Shown: piece after piece, positions 1 through 12,179 of the stretch
How positions within the stretch are numbered: position 1 is the first letter of the stretch
Layout of the letters: each line of letters opens with the position of its first letter
DNA from: Dioscorea cayenensis subsp. rotundata
Lineage: Eukaryota > Streptophyta > Magnoliopsida > Dioscoreales > Dioscoreaceae
Length of the DNA stretch: 64,000 nucleotides
NCBI RefSeq assembly: GCF_009730915.1
Contig: NC_052475.1
Coordinates: forward strand, 31,247,016 to 31,311,015
Direction: 5' to 3'
Made by a program: the position numbers and the translations under genes
The notes under the pieces: model-generated
Told to the model about the DNA's origin: nothing
What the model saw: the letters and a program-made list of their open reading frames with translations, nothing else
The model's database searches: none

Positions 1-3000
1 TCAGCACCAAGCCACCAGCGCTTTCCTTCAAGAGGCCTATCTGCTGAATCAAATATATCTGCCAAGTGATTTTCTGTAAATGCTAGTCTCCCATCATATG
101 ATAATTTGTCCACACCATTAGCATACAGATTCGCTAGATGTATTTTCAACCATCGCAACCCAGACTTTCCTAATGGGCGTCCTTCTGCAAACTCCAGAAC
201 ACCTCGACATAAGTCTGAACCAAGATGGTTCAAATATGGGTGCATGGGATATGCACGGCCTCTAAAATCTAGGTTGTGTGGGTAGTAAAAGCCCTCCTCA
301 TCTTTCATCTTTCTAGCTACCTACAATAAGACAAAAGAACTTGATGTTTGATAACATATACAGCTAACGATTAATTAAATGGAATTAGGAGCATTAAAAA
401 GTTTTAGATAACTTACAGCAAGTTTAAGTTCAACATCACACCGCTGAGAATGCCTTTCACTATTTTCTTTCTTTGCTGCTCTTAGCTTCCACTTCCACTT
501 TTTCAGCGCATTCTCATCTTCAGTAACTGGTTTCTCTGGGAGAGGAATCTAAATGGAGAAATCACAAGAATCAATTGAAAGGAGATGCGCTCACTCTTTT
601 GCATAAGGAAGGAAAAACTCACATCGTCACGGTCCACCAAGTCTGCAAGCCGGCCTCCACTAGACCATATTCTGTCTACAATGCTAAGTACTCTTTTATT
701 AATCCTCCATTTGGTATTTCCAAGAGTATCTAGGGCCTGGATGTCATACAGATGCAATGGTATAAGAAACAAAGAGAGGAGCATACATCTGAGGATGGAA
801 GAAAATTAAAATAATCTATTTGTAGCTACACAAACACATTACTTTTAACTAAGGATTTGACACCGATTACATAAAATGGAGTACTTCAGAACCATCAAAG
901 ACATGCAGACAATAACAAAGACGCTCTAAACAATATATAAATGCAGGAACTTCACTTAAGCCAGGATTGAATACTAGTGAATAATCCATCATTATAACAA
1001 AAAAAGAACTATGGCCCATAGTTACCAGAAACGCGGTACGATCCAAGTCGCAAGAAACGATGCTTGTAGTGTATCTGATACGGTGGGGGGTAGGCTTACT
1101 TGGTACGATTAATTCGATTCAAGATACGATTGAAATTTACACCCGAGTCGGTTATATAAAATACATACAAAATTATAAGACAAAATGTTCTTAGATTAGT
1201 AAATAGATCCAAAAGTGCATAAGAATAACACTTAATAAAAAAAAACATTATAATTAAAGTTATAAAATGAATTATGCAAACTTTAAAGAACTAATTTTAT
1301 TGCAATGTTAAAGAATGTATAGATTATAATTTTATATAATAAAATTTTATATTATATAATAATTTAAAAACTTACGCTAGATTTTAAAATAGATAGCAAT
1401 TTTATCTATAACAACTTTTAAAACATACTAAATTGTAGCATTATCTATACCTAGTTAGATAGATTTTTATAAAATCTACGGTTAATTAATTTTGATACGC
1501 CTCTCCAATCGATCAGAACGAAAACGAACTCCGATTGGGTACGAGCGATCTAGATCGAAGAACGGTGGGGGACTTAGCGAATCTGGTAACTATGCTACGG
1601 CCTCTAGAACATGTAGATATAGAAACCAAGTTGCATACGTGCTTTATAAAAGGATAAGTAAAAAATAAAACAAAATTATGACTAAAATTTGTAAAGTTAC
1701 AATATTTGGACAAGAGAAGGAACTAACCCTAAAAACATACCTCAAAAACTCTATCCAATTGCTTTCTTGGAGCTCTTTTAACTGCTTCACGTTGCTGTTT
1801 TGCTCCATGGATGCGCATAACATAAGATGGTAAAAATAGATGCGCACCTTTGTCATACCTACCAAGAACCATGAGATAATGATGACAAATAAGAATGAAC
1901 TAAAAGAAACTAGTATCCACTTTCTACATTAGCTTGATATGTCATTAGTAACCGCCAAAAAATATATGAGTGATTAGACAAATGGGTTAACAGCTTAGCA
2001 AGAAGCCACCACTTGATATTTAACACTTGACCAATGACCAAGTACAAGAAAATTTCATACCCTGTCCAGTTTACTGGAGGAACCAACATTGGCATGTAAG
2101 GAATAACCATGTGTCGTGCCTAACAAGCGAAGAGCATCCACAATTCAGTTTTAAGTAAAATAGATAATGTGCAAAACAAATATGATAGTTTGCAGTCATT
2201 TATGTAAAATAGCTCTACTTACAGTTCTATCCAGTCCTTGGCGGATAATTGGGTCACATTCAATAACGCCAAAGCGTTTACTATTCTTCCTGTGGAATAG
2301 AAGACGGGTAAATGACTGCCTACAAAGATATTAACACCACAAAACTTACCGTTGCTCCTTTGTGACCGTTCGAAGTGAGTGTCTAAAAGCAGGGCGGATA
2401 TCAGGTGGACCATCAGCTGCTTGATCAACAGGAGGTTGTACATATGCCGTCTCCATCAGAAGTTCAATTAATCTGCTCCCTACCTTAACAAAATGGAAGA
2501 ATAGTTCTGTATGAAAAAAAAATTGAAGAATAGTAAGTGTATGGTTTAACACTGCCAAAAAAATTATATACCTTGGCCTGCGCATCCTGGCCCCATGGCC
2601 TAGTATCATCTTGTCCCCTCACTATCTTCCGCACTAAATGCAGCTTTTGTTTTTTCATCAGATTTGTAACCTTTTTTCTCAGAATGTCTTGTTCTTTAGT
2701 GACAATGACATCATCAGTATCTTCAAGCTTCTTTCCTTTATCAGTCTTTTTCTTAGTCCTCTCCAAAAAACTATGGATCCTTACCTAATCCGCATGAAAT
2801 GATAGGTCGTGACAACAGCAAATGTGAAATCACTAGAAGGAAAAAATAATACAAGAACAGATGCCTGCGAGCAGATAGATTTTCTTACAGGCAGGCATGG
2901 TTTCAGTCAACACAAGCATGGATCAATAACTCAAATAGAACTAAATACATATCTAAATAAATATAAACACAAGTAGCAACAAATATCATTCTCGCAAACC

Positions 3001-3795
3001 AAACAACCGCTAATATAAATGAAAAAGACTCACCTCCTGCTCAATGGCCTCACCAATGTGGCACGCTGCGTGGACCACACGAACACTCCCAGCCCCCTCC
3101 CCAGTCATCAGAAGGCTCATCAGCTTGTGCATCGTGATGACCGCCATCATATCTGCGGGCAGCCGATTAAAGTAAGGAGCGTGTGAAAGCCTGCTCTTTG
3201 GATCACTACACAGCTGCTGCTCCGCCACAATCTGATCCCGCAGCGGTTCAAACCATCCGAGAAACAAAGACTTCACATAGGGCAAGTTAGGAGCCAACTT
3301 CTGCTCGCACATATCCATCAACAGCTCCTTGTACTCCTTAGCCGCCTGCTCCCACGCCTCAGTCTCGATCTTTATCTGCCTCCTCTTAAGGATCAGATAC
3401 TTCCCGGAGCCGATCCCGCACACCGTCCGCTGCTGCACTGGCTGCGGCCTCCGGTACTTCTCATCAAACCCCTCATTCCTGCCCTGAGTCCCAACAGCCT
3501 CGGCCTTGCTCAGCTCCTTCAGCATTCCTTGAATCCCTTCAATGCACGCCGCCTCCTCATCAACATCCGTGGACGAGACCGCCTCCGCGACGCTCGCGAA
3601 GCCTCTGAAACTACTCCATAGACCAGAAACCCGCAAAACACGATCATGGCGAGAACCGAGCTCAAAAAGCCGCAGATTAAGGATGCGATTCCTCTCAAAG
3701 GACAATGGATATTGGGAGAAACCAAGAAAGCAAGAAGGAGGCTTTCGGATTATTCCTAAAGGGTTCTTGGCCTTCCTGGCAATGGCTCGCAGCAT
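1..3795 (-). CDS. RPOTm: Phage-type organellar RNA polymerase (RpoTm-like), 5' part
   Basis: Single-subunit T3/T7-type RNA polymerase that transcribes organellar DNA, most likely mitochondrial. Nine exons read on the minus strand: 3795-3034, 2784-2572, 2483-2350, 2289-2223, 2119-2061, 1858-1741, 736-623, 548-417 and 320-1; all phases join. The first exon carries a basic, Arg-rich N-terminus ([12 protein letters not shown]) suited to a presequence, then the family's N-terminal domain ([38 protein letters not shown]). Exon 7 has [17 protein letters not shown] and exon 9 has the conserved [17 protein letters not shown] block, matching the T7 RNA polymerase DWRGR region. The palm/fingers catalytic part lies beyond position 1, so the gene is cut by the window edge. 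An in-frame ATG at 3900 could add 35 residues. Mitochondrial rather than plastid assignment rests on resemblance to monocot RpoTm and is moderately sure. Confidence 0.92.
1017..1594. mobile_element. Candidate non-autonomous TIR transposon inside RPOT intron 6
   Basis: The intron between RPOT exons 6 and 7 (737-1740) contains a block bounded by a short inverted repeat: CATAGTTACCAGA at 1017 and its reverse complement ending at 1594. The flanks carry near-identical 8-bp direct repeats, CTATGGCC (1009-1016) and CTACGGCC (1595-1602), as expected of a target-site duplication with one mutation. The interior is AT-rich and has no convincing ORF. The 8-bp duplication would suit hAT, but the terminal bases do not look like canonical hAT, so the superfamily is left open. 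Confidence 0.5.
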
Positions 3796-4926
3796 GGCTT
3801 TAGGGATTTGGGGCAGAAACGGCTCTGAAACAGCTTGAATTGTAGGATTTTGAGGGCAAAGCTTGGGAGTTGAGAGGAAGGGGGTTGTGGCGCTGCACAT
3901 CAACGTGAGGGTTTGGATTGAGAGGAGTTCATGAGAGGAGAGCGGAGCGTGGAGAGAAGAAAGAGAAAAAAGAGCCGCCTTTGAAAACAATGAAAAGCCC
4001 CTCTTAAACCCTTGCTTTGGTTTGTACTTTGTAGAGAGGGGGAGAGACGAGGGCCGGTGCCTAGATATTTGGAAAGGGTTGGACCGGACCGGACCGGACC
4101 AAAATGAACCGGTTTTGAGTTGGTTGCTTATAAATTTTGATAATTTTATAATTTTTTTTAGATATTCATATTAAAATAATTAATGTGTGTATATATTACA
4201 TACATGTTTAGTCCCACATCACCCCGTGCTTTGTGCTTTGTTGAGAGCAGAAAATTAGAACCTCTATAGGACACCAAGGTAGTATTAATATTTTTTTATT
4301 TAAATAAACGGTTAAATCATTTTAAAAAAATAGAGATGTACAAGATACACAATCACTACTCACATTCCTAAAAATATATTTTCATTTATAATTCAAACTC
4401 TCACCGTTTATGAAAAATTCTATTCAAAAATCTGAATTCGTCTATAGTTTAAACTCCCATTATTTATGAAAAATTCTAATAAAAATCTGACAATCAATAA
4501 ACCACTTGGTCCTCGACAGATATATCATTAATGTTCAAAAAGCTTCGAATTGCCTGCACATCAGTAAATCTAAGCTTCACGAGAATATGCATATACACCA
4601 ATTCAGTGAATGAATAAAATATTCCTCAACGAGAAAAGAATTGTCATGGTTAACAAAGAGATCATCACTGAACAATAGTACGCTTGCATTTTGATATCAC
4701 ATGAATTCAAACAAGGCGCTTTTTGGAACACAGTTTCTTTAAATAATTTATTAAGCATTACCATGATTTAAACTAGCAGACTACAAAAACTGGCATGTTC
4801 TCATTCAGCTCTATTGTATAATTCATCTGTTTTGGAAACACAGCATCATTCCCTCCTTATAACCTTCTTTGGCCGTCCACCGGTTCACTGGCAAGAAAAG
4901 ACTTCTGTCATTTTCAATTTCAGAAC
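3796..4926. other. Spacer between RPOT 5' end and HSP90C 3' end
   Basis: AT-rich spacer holding the RPOT leader/promoter (right up to about 4080) and the 3' UTR side of HSP90C (left of 4927). It contains four GGACC units (4081-4100) and, around 4390-4490, two imperfect copies of a roughly 55-bp AT-rich segment containing TTTATGAAAAATTCTA. No supported gene. Confidence 0.6.
4081..4100. repeat. (GGACC)4 short tandem repeat
   Basis: Four perfect pentamers, GC-rich in an AT-rich setting, about 285 bp upstream of the chosen RPOT start. Confidence 0.9.
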
Positions 4927-7900
4927 TCAATCTTTCCATGGATCATTCTCAGTCCTCACTTCAGAGGGCTCAACCACCTCCGCATCTGTGGGTTCGGAGA
5001 ATGCTGTTTCAGAGCTAGCTTCTGAAATAGGTTCGTCCCCCTCGTCCGTCTCTGATCTTCCCCATCTCCCACCAAGAGCAATAGCCATCATTTCGTATAT
5101 TTTGTTTCCTAACTCAGCCGGGCTGTCAGGCTGTAATGATTTGTTTCGACGAAAGAGAAGATAAGATTACAATTGTCCAAGAATATGATTAATGCAGTTT
5201 GTGAAAGGCTCACCGTGAATCCACTCGAGATAAGGGCAGTGTCATATAATAGATCAACAGCCCTCTGAGCTTCTGTGCTGCTTGGATCGTTCTTGCAAGC
5301 AGCCTGCCAATCACAACATCAACTTATATTTGACTGGGCCTTCCATTTATGTCTAAACTAACAAATGGGTTTATATGCTTTTTTTTTTTTTTTTACTAAT
5401 TTCAGTTATTTCCATGAAACATTCAGGTATAGCAGAGTATTAATCACAGAACTCTTAAAACAGGAAGCATGTGAAAGAATCTCACACTCAAGTCTTTGAT
5501 GATTGGGTGATCTGGATTGATTTCGAGTATTCTTCTTCCTCTCATGAACTCCAAACTAGAGGTATCACCAAGTGTCTGCGCTCTCATGAGCCTGAAAACC
5601 ACAAACTTTTATTTCTTGATGGATACAAGGCATCATGAAAAAAAACCGAAGGAAATCAAGCAATAACACAGCTTAAAGGTGTATGAGAAGAAAATGAAGT
5701 ATAAGATACCTTTCCATGTTTGCAGACCATCCAAACTTGCCAGAAACGAGAACACAAGGTGAAGAGCTAAGCCGCTTTGAGATTTGAACCTTTGCTACCT
5801 TGTCACCAAGCTGCTGCTTTATCCAATCACATAGAAGATTGTATTCTTGCATGCTTTCTCTTTCTTTGACCTCATCGTCATCACCTACATTGGAATCCTT
5901 AATTCATTAAACAATGCCAAATAATGAATGATGCTGATCTAATCTGAATTAAATTCAAGATCACAAACCTAGTTCTAGATCCTCCTTGCTAATATCCACA
6001 AATTTCTTTTCTTTGTAGGTCTGCAAGTTCTGGATTGCCACCTCATCAATGGGCTCAACAAGGTACAAAACCTAAAAACGAACTTTTGAGATCCAACAGA
6101 CTTCGACATATATATTATTCAGAAAACATCAAAGCATATGCTTACTTCAATATCCTTCTGGACCAACTTCTCCAAGAATGGGGCAGTTTTGGCGCTCTTT
6201 AGGCTGTCTGTGGCCAAGTAGTAAATAGCATTCTGACTCTCAGCCATATTCTCAACATACTGATCAAGGCTTATCATATCCTCTTCACTCTTTGAAGAAT
6301 GGAACCGAAGTAAAGGAGCAAGACGCTTATGATTTCCGGAGTCCTCTATACATCCCAACTTGAGAAGCTTACCAAAGTTCTCCCAGAATTTCTTGTAATC
6401 CTGATGCAGGAACAACACAGGAAAACAAAATTTCTTAAACGAAGCAGCCCTCTCTATGCACACAAACTAGGGAAATTACTCCATACCTCTTTGTCATCTT
6501 TTTCAGATATCTCCTGAATCATATCAAATGTTTTTCTGACAAGTCTCTTGCGCATGATTCGCACCTATAAACAATATTATGTAACAATATTTTATATATC
6601 AAACATACATTTCACATTCTGCAAGTAATATGAATAATGTCCATTGACTCACAATTCGGCTCTCTTGAAGAATCTCACGTGAAACATTAAGAGGAAGATC
6701 ATTGGAATCCACCACACCTTTCACAAAGCTCAAATATCGGGGAAACTGCAATTTAGATCAAAATCAACAATGTGAGCATTACCAAATAATAAAAAACATA
6801 CAAGAATATAAAAATAATGGCAACCACTGCACATAGCAGCCAAAGATTTAGCAACCAATGTCCTTAGCAAATCTCTCATACTTACCAGTTCACCATCGAA
6901 ATCATCTGAAATAAAAACACGTTTGACATACAAGCGTATATTCTTTGTCTTGGGGTTCACTATATCCTCGTTGTTTAATGGTGCCATTCCAGGAACGTAT
7001 AGTACACTTCTGAATTCAACCTCACCCTGAAAAAGTTTGAAAAAGTTACCATCAACAGAAAACACTCCAAAGTCATGTGGTCACAATTAAAATATGCAGA
7101 CCTCCGTGGAGAAATGACTGTATGCAAGAGGATCCAAGAATTCATTGAATGTCTTCTTATAGAACTCATTATATTCATTTTTCTCAACCTCCTTTGAATT
7201 CCGCATCTGTAAAATGACAAAATAAAATAAAATAGAGTCAGCTAACTTTACAGTTCACATTTTTACTAGAATTCGCAGGCATGCTGCTCGAGCAATTTCC
7301 AAACACAGAACTTGGTAAATTCAGAAAATTCAAGTGAACCCAATGGCAACATAAGTTGCATCCATACTGACAAGACAGGGACTCAACACCTACCCAAATA
7401 GGTTTGGTTTCATTTGCCAATTCCCAGTCCCAATATTTCTCAGTGACAGTTTTCTTTTTCTTATTAGTCTCGTCCTATAGAGAAAGCAAGGAAAAGATTA
7501 ACTTCATCCAGGTAATTAAGTAAACAATAGGTAAACCAAATACCAACTGCTAACCTCTGGTTTTACTTCTTCACCTTCCTTCGGTTCTTCCTCCTCCTCA
7601 ACCTATCCAGTAACATTAAAAATTCAGTCAAAATATCATATGCCAGGCAGTCCTCATAATCAAATTGCTGTTATTGGACTGCACTGTTCAAACGAAATTT
7701 AGTGGCAAATAGCGGGCCAAGTCTGTCTCTCACCTCTACAGTCCTTGACTTCTCTTGCCATGTGAAAATGGGAAAGGCCACAAACTGTGAGTAATTCTTA
7801 ACCAGACTCTGAATCCTTGATGGGTCAGAAAATTCATACTTATCATCTGGCTGCAGAGTGGACAGAAACACAAGTCAGGCGAGCAATCAATGAAACACTG

Positions 7901-9770
7901 AAGAATAGAAGATGTAAAGAATAATACCCGAAGATATAGGGTTATTTCAGTTCCGCGGGGGATCAATTTCTCAGGATCTGTCTCTTCTCTAATCACATAT
8001 GAGCTACTGTCAGCTACTGCTTCCCAAACATATTGCTTGTCCGATTTAGGGCTTTTTGTTGACACAACAACCTATTGACCAATGTGGAAGACTTTTTTAA
8101 ACAGAAAAACCCTCACTATACCTCATTTGCACAATAAATAAATGTTCACTAACTCCACATTAAAACAACACATAAAATATACAAAACATCAACATTGTGA
8201 TGGGCTATATTATTCCATTGCAATGAAAGATATTATGACTCAAGGATGAGATCGATGCAAAAGTGTCTCACTAACAAATGCAAGCTTCTAAGAATGTGAA
8301 TTACCCGATCTGCAACAAGAAAAGCAGAGTAGAATCCAACACCAAACTGGCCAATTAAGCCATTGTCTGCCCCAAGATCCTTGTTCTCCTGTAAGTAATA
8401 AGACAGATTTGATTAACCAAATTGTAGAGCAGATAATTTGTGGTATTGCATATGCATTAACAAGTGAAGCACAAGAAGGCTACTGCAGCAGAATGATAGT
8501 TTACTAGAAAAATCACTACCTTCAGAGCTTTTAAGAATTTTGAAGTTCCACTCTGAGCAATAGTCCCAAGACAATCAACAAGTTCTTGCTTAGTCATACC
8601 AATTCCAGTGTCTCTGTCAATTCAAAAGGCTAATAAAATATATGCCCACAGTTTTAGGAAAAAATAAAGATGCTCAAGAAAAATACCTTATGGTAATAGT
8701 CCCATTGTCAGGATCTGGTTTGATACGGATCTCCAATTCCCCGGCATCACCAAGCAATGAAGAATCAGTGACACTTAAAAACCTCAACTTATCTAGAGCA
8801 TCACTAGCATTGCTGCAATGAGAAATATCAGCTAACAGTTATCTTAACTGATGTTGCTACCTCAGTCAAGCACTTAGCAAAATTCCATCACATGTGAAGC
8901 TATTTGATAAAGAAGGGACAAAATTCAGGCAACGCAACCCAGAAATCAAACCATATTTGTTGATTTTTACAAAATCCCCAGCTTCTAGTGATTTATTTCG
9001 AAGAAAAGGAAGTTTTTTCATCAACATTGCAGACATGACAACCCAACATATCTATACAGCAACACACAAAATGGCCATGCTATTGTAAAGTTTAAGGAAA
9101 AAATGATATCAGAACAAAACTGAAGGATTAAGTCAATAATCTAAAATAAAATCTTTTGCTTGTTTTCACAGCAAAGTAACAATTATTGATTGGCAGCAGG
9201 CTATGCACCCATACAAAATGGCCAGCTCATCTACGGCTACACAAATTTTGAAACAAACTTAGAAGAGATGGATATGTCAAATCTAAATGTTAGTCTAAAC
9301 TTCTTAGCATGCCTGCATATATGCATTTTACACCTGCTACACATTTTTAGTGGCGTGCAATCATCAAAAAGTACAACAATTGAGAACTGGAGCATCTAAC
9401 CTACAATAATCATAGTGGCAATACATTCCCTCATGGCCAATCAAACGACACTCAAATCACATGTGTAACACAATGCATAAAAGATGATGAAAGATGTGAG
9501 AAATACAAACCTTACGAGTTCCCGGAGGAATACTTCCTTGTGGCTATACAAACTATGAACAATTAAATCCAACAGGCGGCTCACCTGCCATTGTGAAATA
9601 TCATTTAGGCTTAGTGAACTCCAACTAATACGACATGCTCCAAAGTGCAATTCTTTTTTTTTTTTCCCATCAAAAACAGGCAATAGAACTTTTTCCTCAC
9701 AAAAAAAATCTCAGAATAGCATTGAAAGAAATGACATCAAGCAAACAAGGATAATCAAATTAAAGCCTGA

Positions 9771-9806
<36 letters not shown>

Positions 9807-10646
9807 AAAAATAATAATAACAACATATCAGAATTCAAAACGGAAAAAAGAGACCATACAAACAGATACACAACAGATATAGACTCATTAAAATTACAAC
9901 AAAATTCAAAGTTACATCTTCTACACAGACAACTCTGGATAAATTAACGAATAATAGAAAGAAGCAAACTCATACCAAACAAATCCAAGAACACTCAGAA
10001 GCAAAGAGAACATAGTTACATAGTCCATCAGGTAAAAAAATAAAATAAAAAAATAAAAAACCGTAAATGCAAATAAAAAAAATGTCACAATGGAAACAAT
10101 CAATCAGGTCAACAAAAAAATAAATAAATAAAACACATCCAAATAAAGCAAAATTCAGAAAGAGCTCAGCAAAATGAAGCAGAATAGGCTGGGAAAGAAT
10201 AAAATTAAGAACCATCAGCGAATAAAAAATTAGAAACTACATTAAAATCCATCAAAATCGTAGCTTTCACACATATAGAACAAACAACTGGTCACGAATT
10301 CGAGAACAACGCCACAATAAACCAAAAACAAAACGAATGATTTTTTTTTAAAAAAAAAAAGAAATTAGAAACAAAAAAAACAAAGTCACACCTCGGCCTG
10401 ATACTCAAACTTCTCACCAGAGGTCTCCTCAGCGTCCTTCTCAGCAACAGCAGCGTCGCACCTAATCCCTCTTCTCAATCTCAACCCCTTCTGAGCTAGG
10501 CCCCTCTTAGAGCTTGCAACCAAACCCGGAAAAAATGAAGCCCTCAATCTCAAAGCTCGGGCACCACTGGAGGCCAAAGGAGAAGAAGAAAGATGGAGAG
10601 AGGGGAGTGTGGAAGCGGCCATGCACCTTCCCAGCGCGTGAGCCAT
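4927..10646 (-). CDS. HSP90C: Plastid heat-shock protein 90 (HSP90C / HSP90.5)
   Basis: ATP-driven stromal chaperone of the HSP90 family, known to act in plastid protein import and folding. Nineteen exons: 10646-10392, 9584-9511, 8812-8687, 8613-8520, 8388-8305, 8071-7928, 7850-7734, 7602-7555, 7474-7394, 7206-7102, 7026-6886, 6745-6653, 6564-6487, 6400-6146, 6071-5969, 5884-5710, 5591-5486, 5303-5214, 5130-4927. They join in phase to 790 residues, close to Arabidopsis HSP90.5 (780). A Ser/Arg-rich transit peptide (about residues 1-65) precedes [10 protein letters not shown]. ATPase motifs are intact: [15 protein letters not shown] (Glu107, Asn111), RDTGIGMT (Asp153) and [11 protein letters not shown] near 197. 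The charged linker is short ([16 protein letters not shown]), and the C-terminus ends [15 protein letters not shown], the plastid-type tail rather than cytosolic MEEVD. The start was chosen by the MAHALGR/MAPALSR match; an in-frame Met lies at residue 9. Confidence 0.97.
9771..9805. repeat. (AAT)n microsatellite
   Basis: About a dozen AAT triplets inside HSP90C intron 1, followed by interrupted AAT units. Confidence 0.9.
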
Positions 10647-10649
10647 GGT

Positions 10650-10672
10650 GGAAACCCTAGAAAAACCCTAGA
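10650..10672 (-). promoter_or_regulatory. Two telobox motifs in the HSP90C leader
   Basis: Two copies of the AACCCTAG core sit directly upstream of the HSP90C ATG. Teloboxes are frequent near starts of plant housekeeping and organelle-biogenesis genes; function here is inferred only. Confidence 0.45.
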
Positions 10673-11470
10673 ACCGGCTCGAAGGATAAGGAGGGAGATG
10701 AGCTTAAAATAGAGGGTTCTAGAGAAAATGGGAGAGCATGTGATCCCCATTGCATAGAGTTCTCTTGCAATTCCGTGGAGCTGATGCCACGTCATCACTC
10801 TGATATTTTTGTATTTTAACATGAAAAATGGAGAATTTCTTTTTCTTTTTTTTAAAGAAAATAATAATAATAAAATGATTAGAAAAACATCTGTCTTTAA
10901 GAGCAAATTGACAATTTTTTTTTTGGAGGATAGGTATTTTGTTGATTATTTTAATTTTCTTATTTTTTTACAAAAATTATCTTAAATTAAAATGAATTAT
11001 TTTACTCTGGATTATTTTACTCTATCACTGATGCAATAGGATAATTAATATTTCTTTTTTTTTTCCAATTGATTTTTTTCAGTGAGTCAGGAGTTTGTTT
11101 ATTTGTGATTTGTCCATAACTCTAAATATATATATATATATATATATTCATAAATTACAATATATTTCTTGTAATAGATTATGTGTTGGTTTGAGATGAT
11201 AAATAGTTGTAAGTGAAAGAGAGTAGACGGCAATGGCAGAGATGCTCTCCGTTTTCACTACTTACAGAAAAATATATGTGTAATTTTTCATTTACATGTT
11301 ACTCTGTTAGCTTGATTGATTTTTGTGAAATTTGGTTATTTTAATTTGTATGAACAAGTAAAAATTAAAACAAGAAAGAAAAATAATAAGTGCAACATTT
11401 AAATTGATGGTTTTGAATGGATAGACAATAACATTAAAAGAGAATATTAGTTTGCCATGAAACAGACACA

Positions 11471-11516
<46 letters not shown>

Positions 11517-12179
11517 GTTTTCAGAGTATAGATTATGTCTTTGTAAAATGAAGAGCTTTCTTCTGTTATTCTCCAAGACAAGAACTTGGTGAGAAACAAG
11601 AGGTCATACTTAAAGCTTTACCAAATATAATGTGGATATATCATTTATTAAATGCGTTCATGCTGCTATTCACATGCCATGCATTTTTGCTTTTTATGAA
11701 TAATTTATTCCACATTTTAATGCAAACAATCAAATACTGAATTTAAAAAAATAAAAACCCAAAAGATTTCAAGCAGAACATAAAAAAGCTGTGTCTGCTA
11801 AATAGATCCATGCATAATCAGATACTAATACAAGGAAATACTGTTTCTGATGAAGCTTCCAAAATCTTTCTATTCTTCAACACATTGCACTGATTGCCAT
11901 GAAAACCAACAAGTTCCATACCTTAAACACTATGGCAATCAGAAGTGGCAAAGGAAAATACTGTACAATAAATTATTGATAACTTTTCTGATTAGTAACA
12001 AATAATTCATGAAAGTTTTCAGAAATTTCTCATTCTTGCACAAGAGACTGAATGAAACTTTGAAGTTCCGGTTAGATTGATCTATACTGTTTTTCATTAT
12101 CACAATGACAAACCACGCGACAGATCAATTAAAAGAATAATCAGTTACAACATGCTGCAAACACTGACCTTTCTAGTTT
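10673..12179. other. Spacer: HSP90C promoter and ABHD17-like 3' region
   Basis: AT-rich spacer. It holds the HSP90C promoter at the left and, presumably, the 3' UTR of the hydrolase gene at the right. There are an (AT)n run near 11128-11147 and an (AAT)n microsatellite at 11471-11516. I saw no clean heat-shock element array and no gene. Confidence 0.6.
11471..11516. repeat. (AAT)n microsatellite
   Basis: About fifteen uninterrupted AAT triplets. On the other strand this gives a meaningless poly-Tyr reading frame. Confidence 0.92.

Noticed and set aside
3901..3990. RPOT start at 3990
   Set aside because: That codon is TTG, not ATG; the frame is open but unsupported as a start. The same applies to the open-frame ends at 40412 and 45540.
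10673..10800. Heat-shock elements upstream of HSP90C
   Set aside because: TTCTAGAGAA-like fragments occur, but no run of three properly spaced nGAAn units.
11307..11576. ORF with a long Tyr run
   Set aside because: Translation of the (AAT)n microsatellite.
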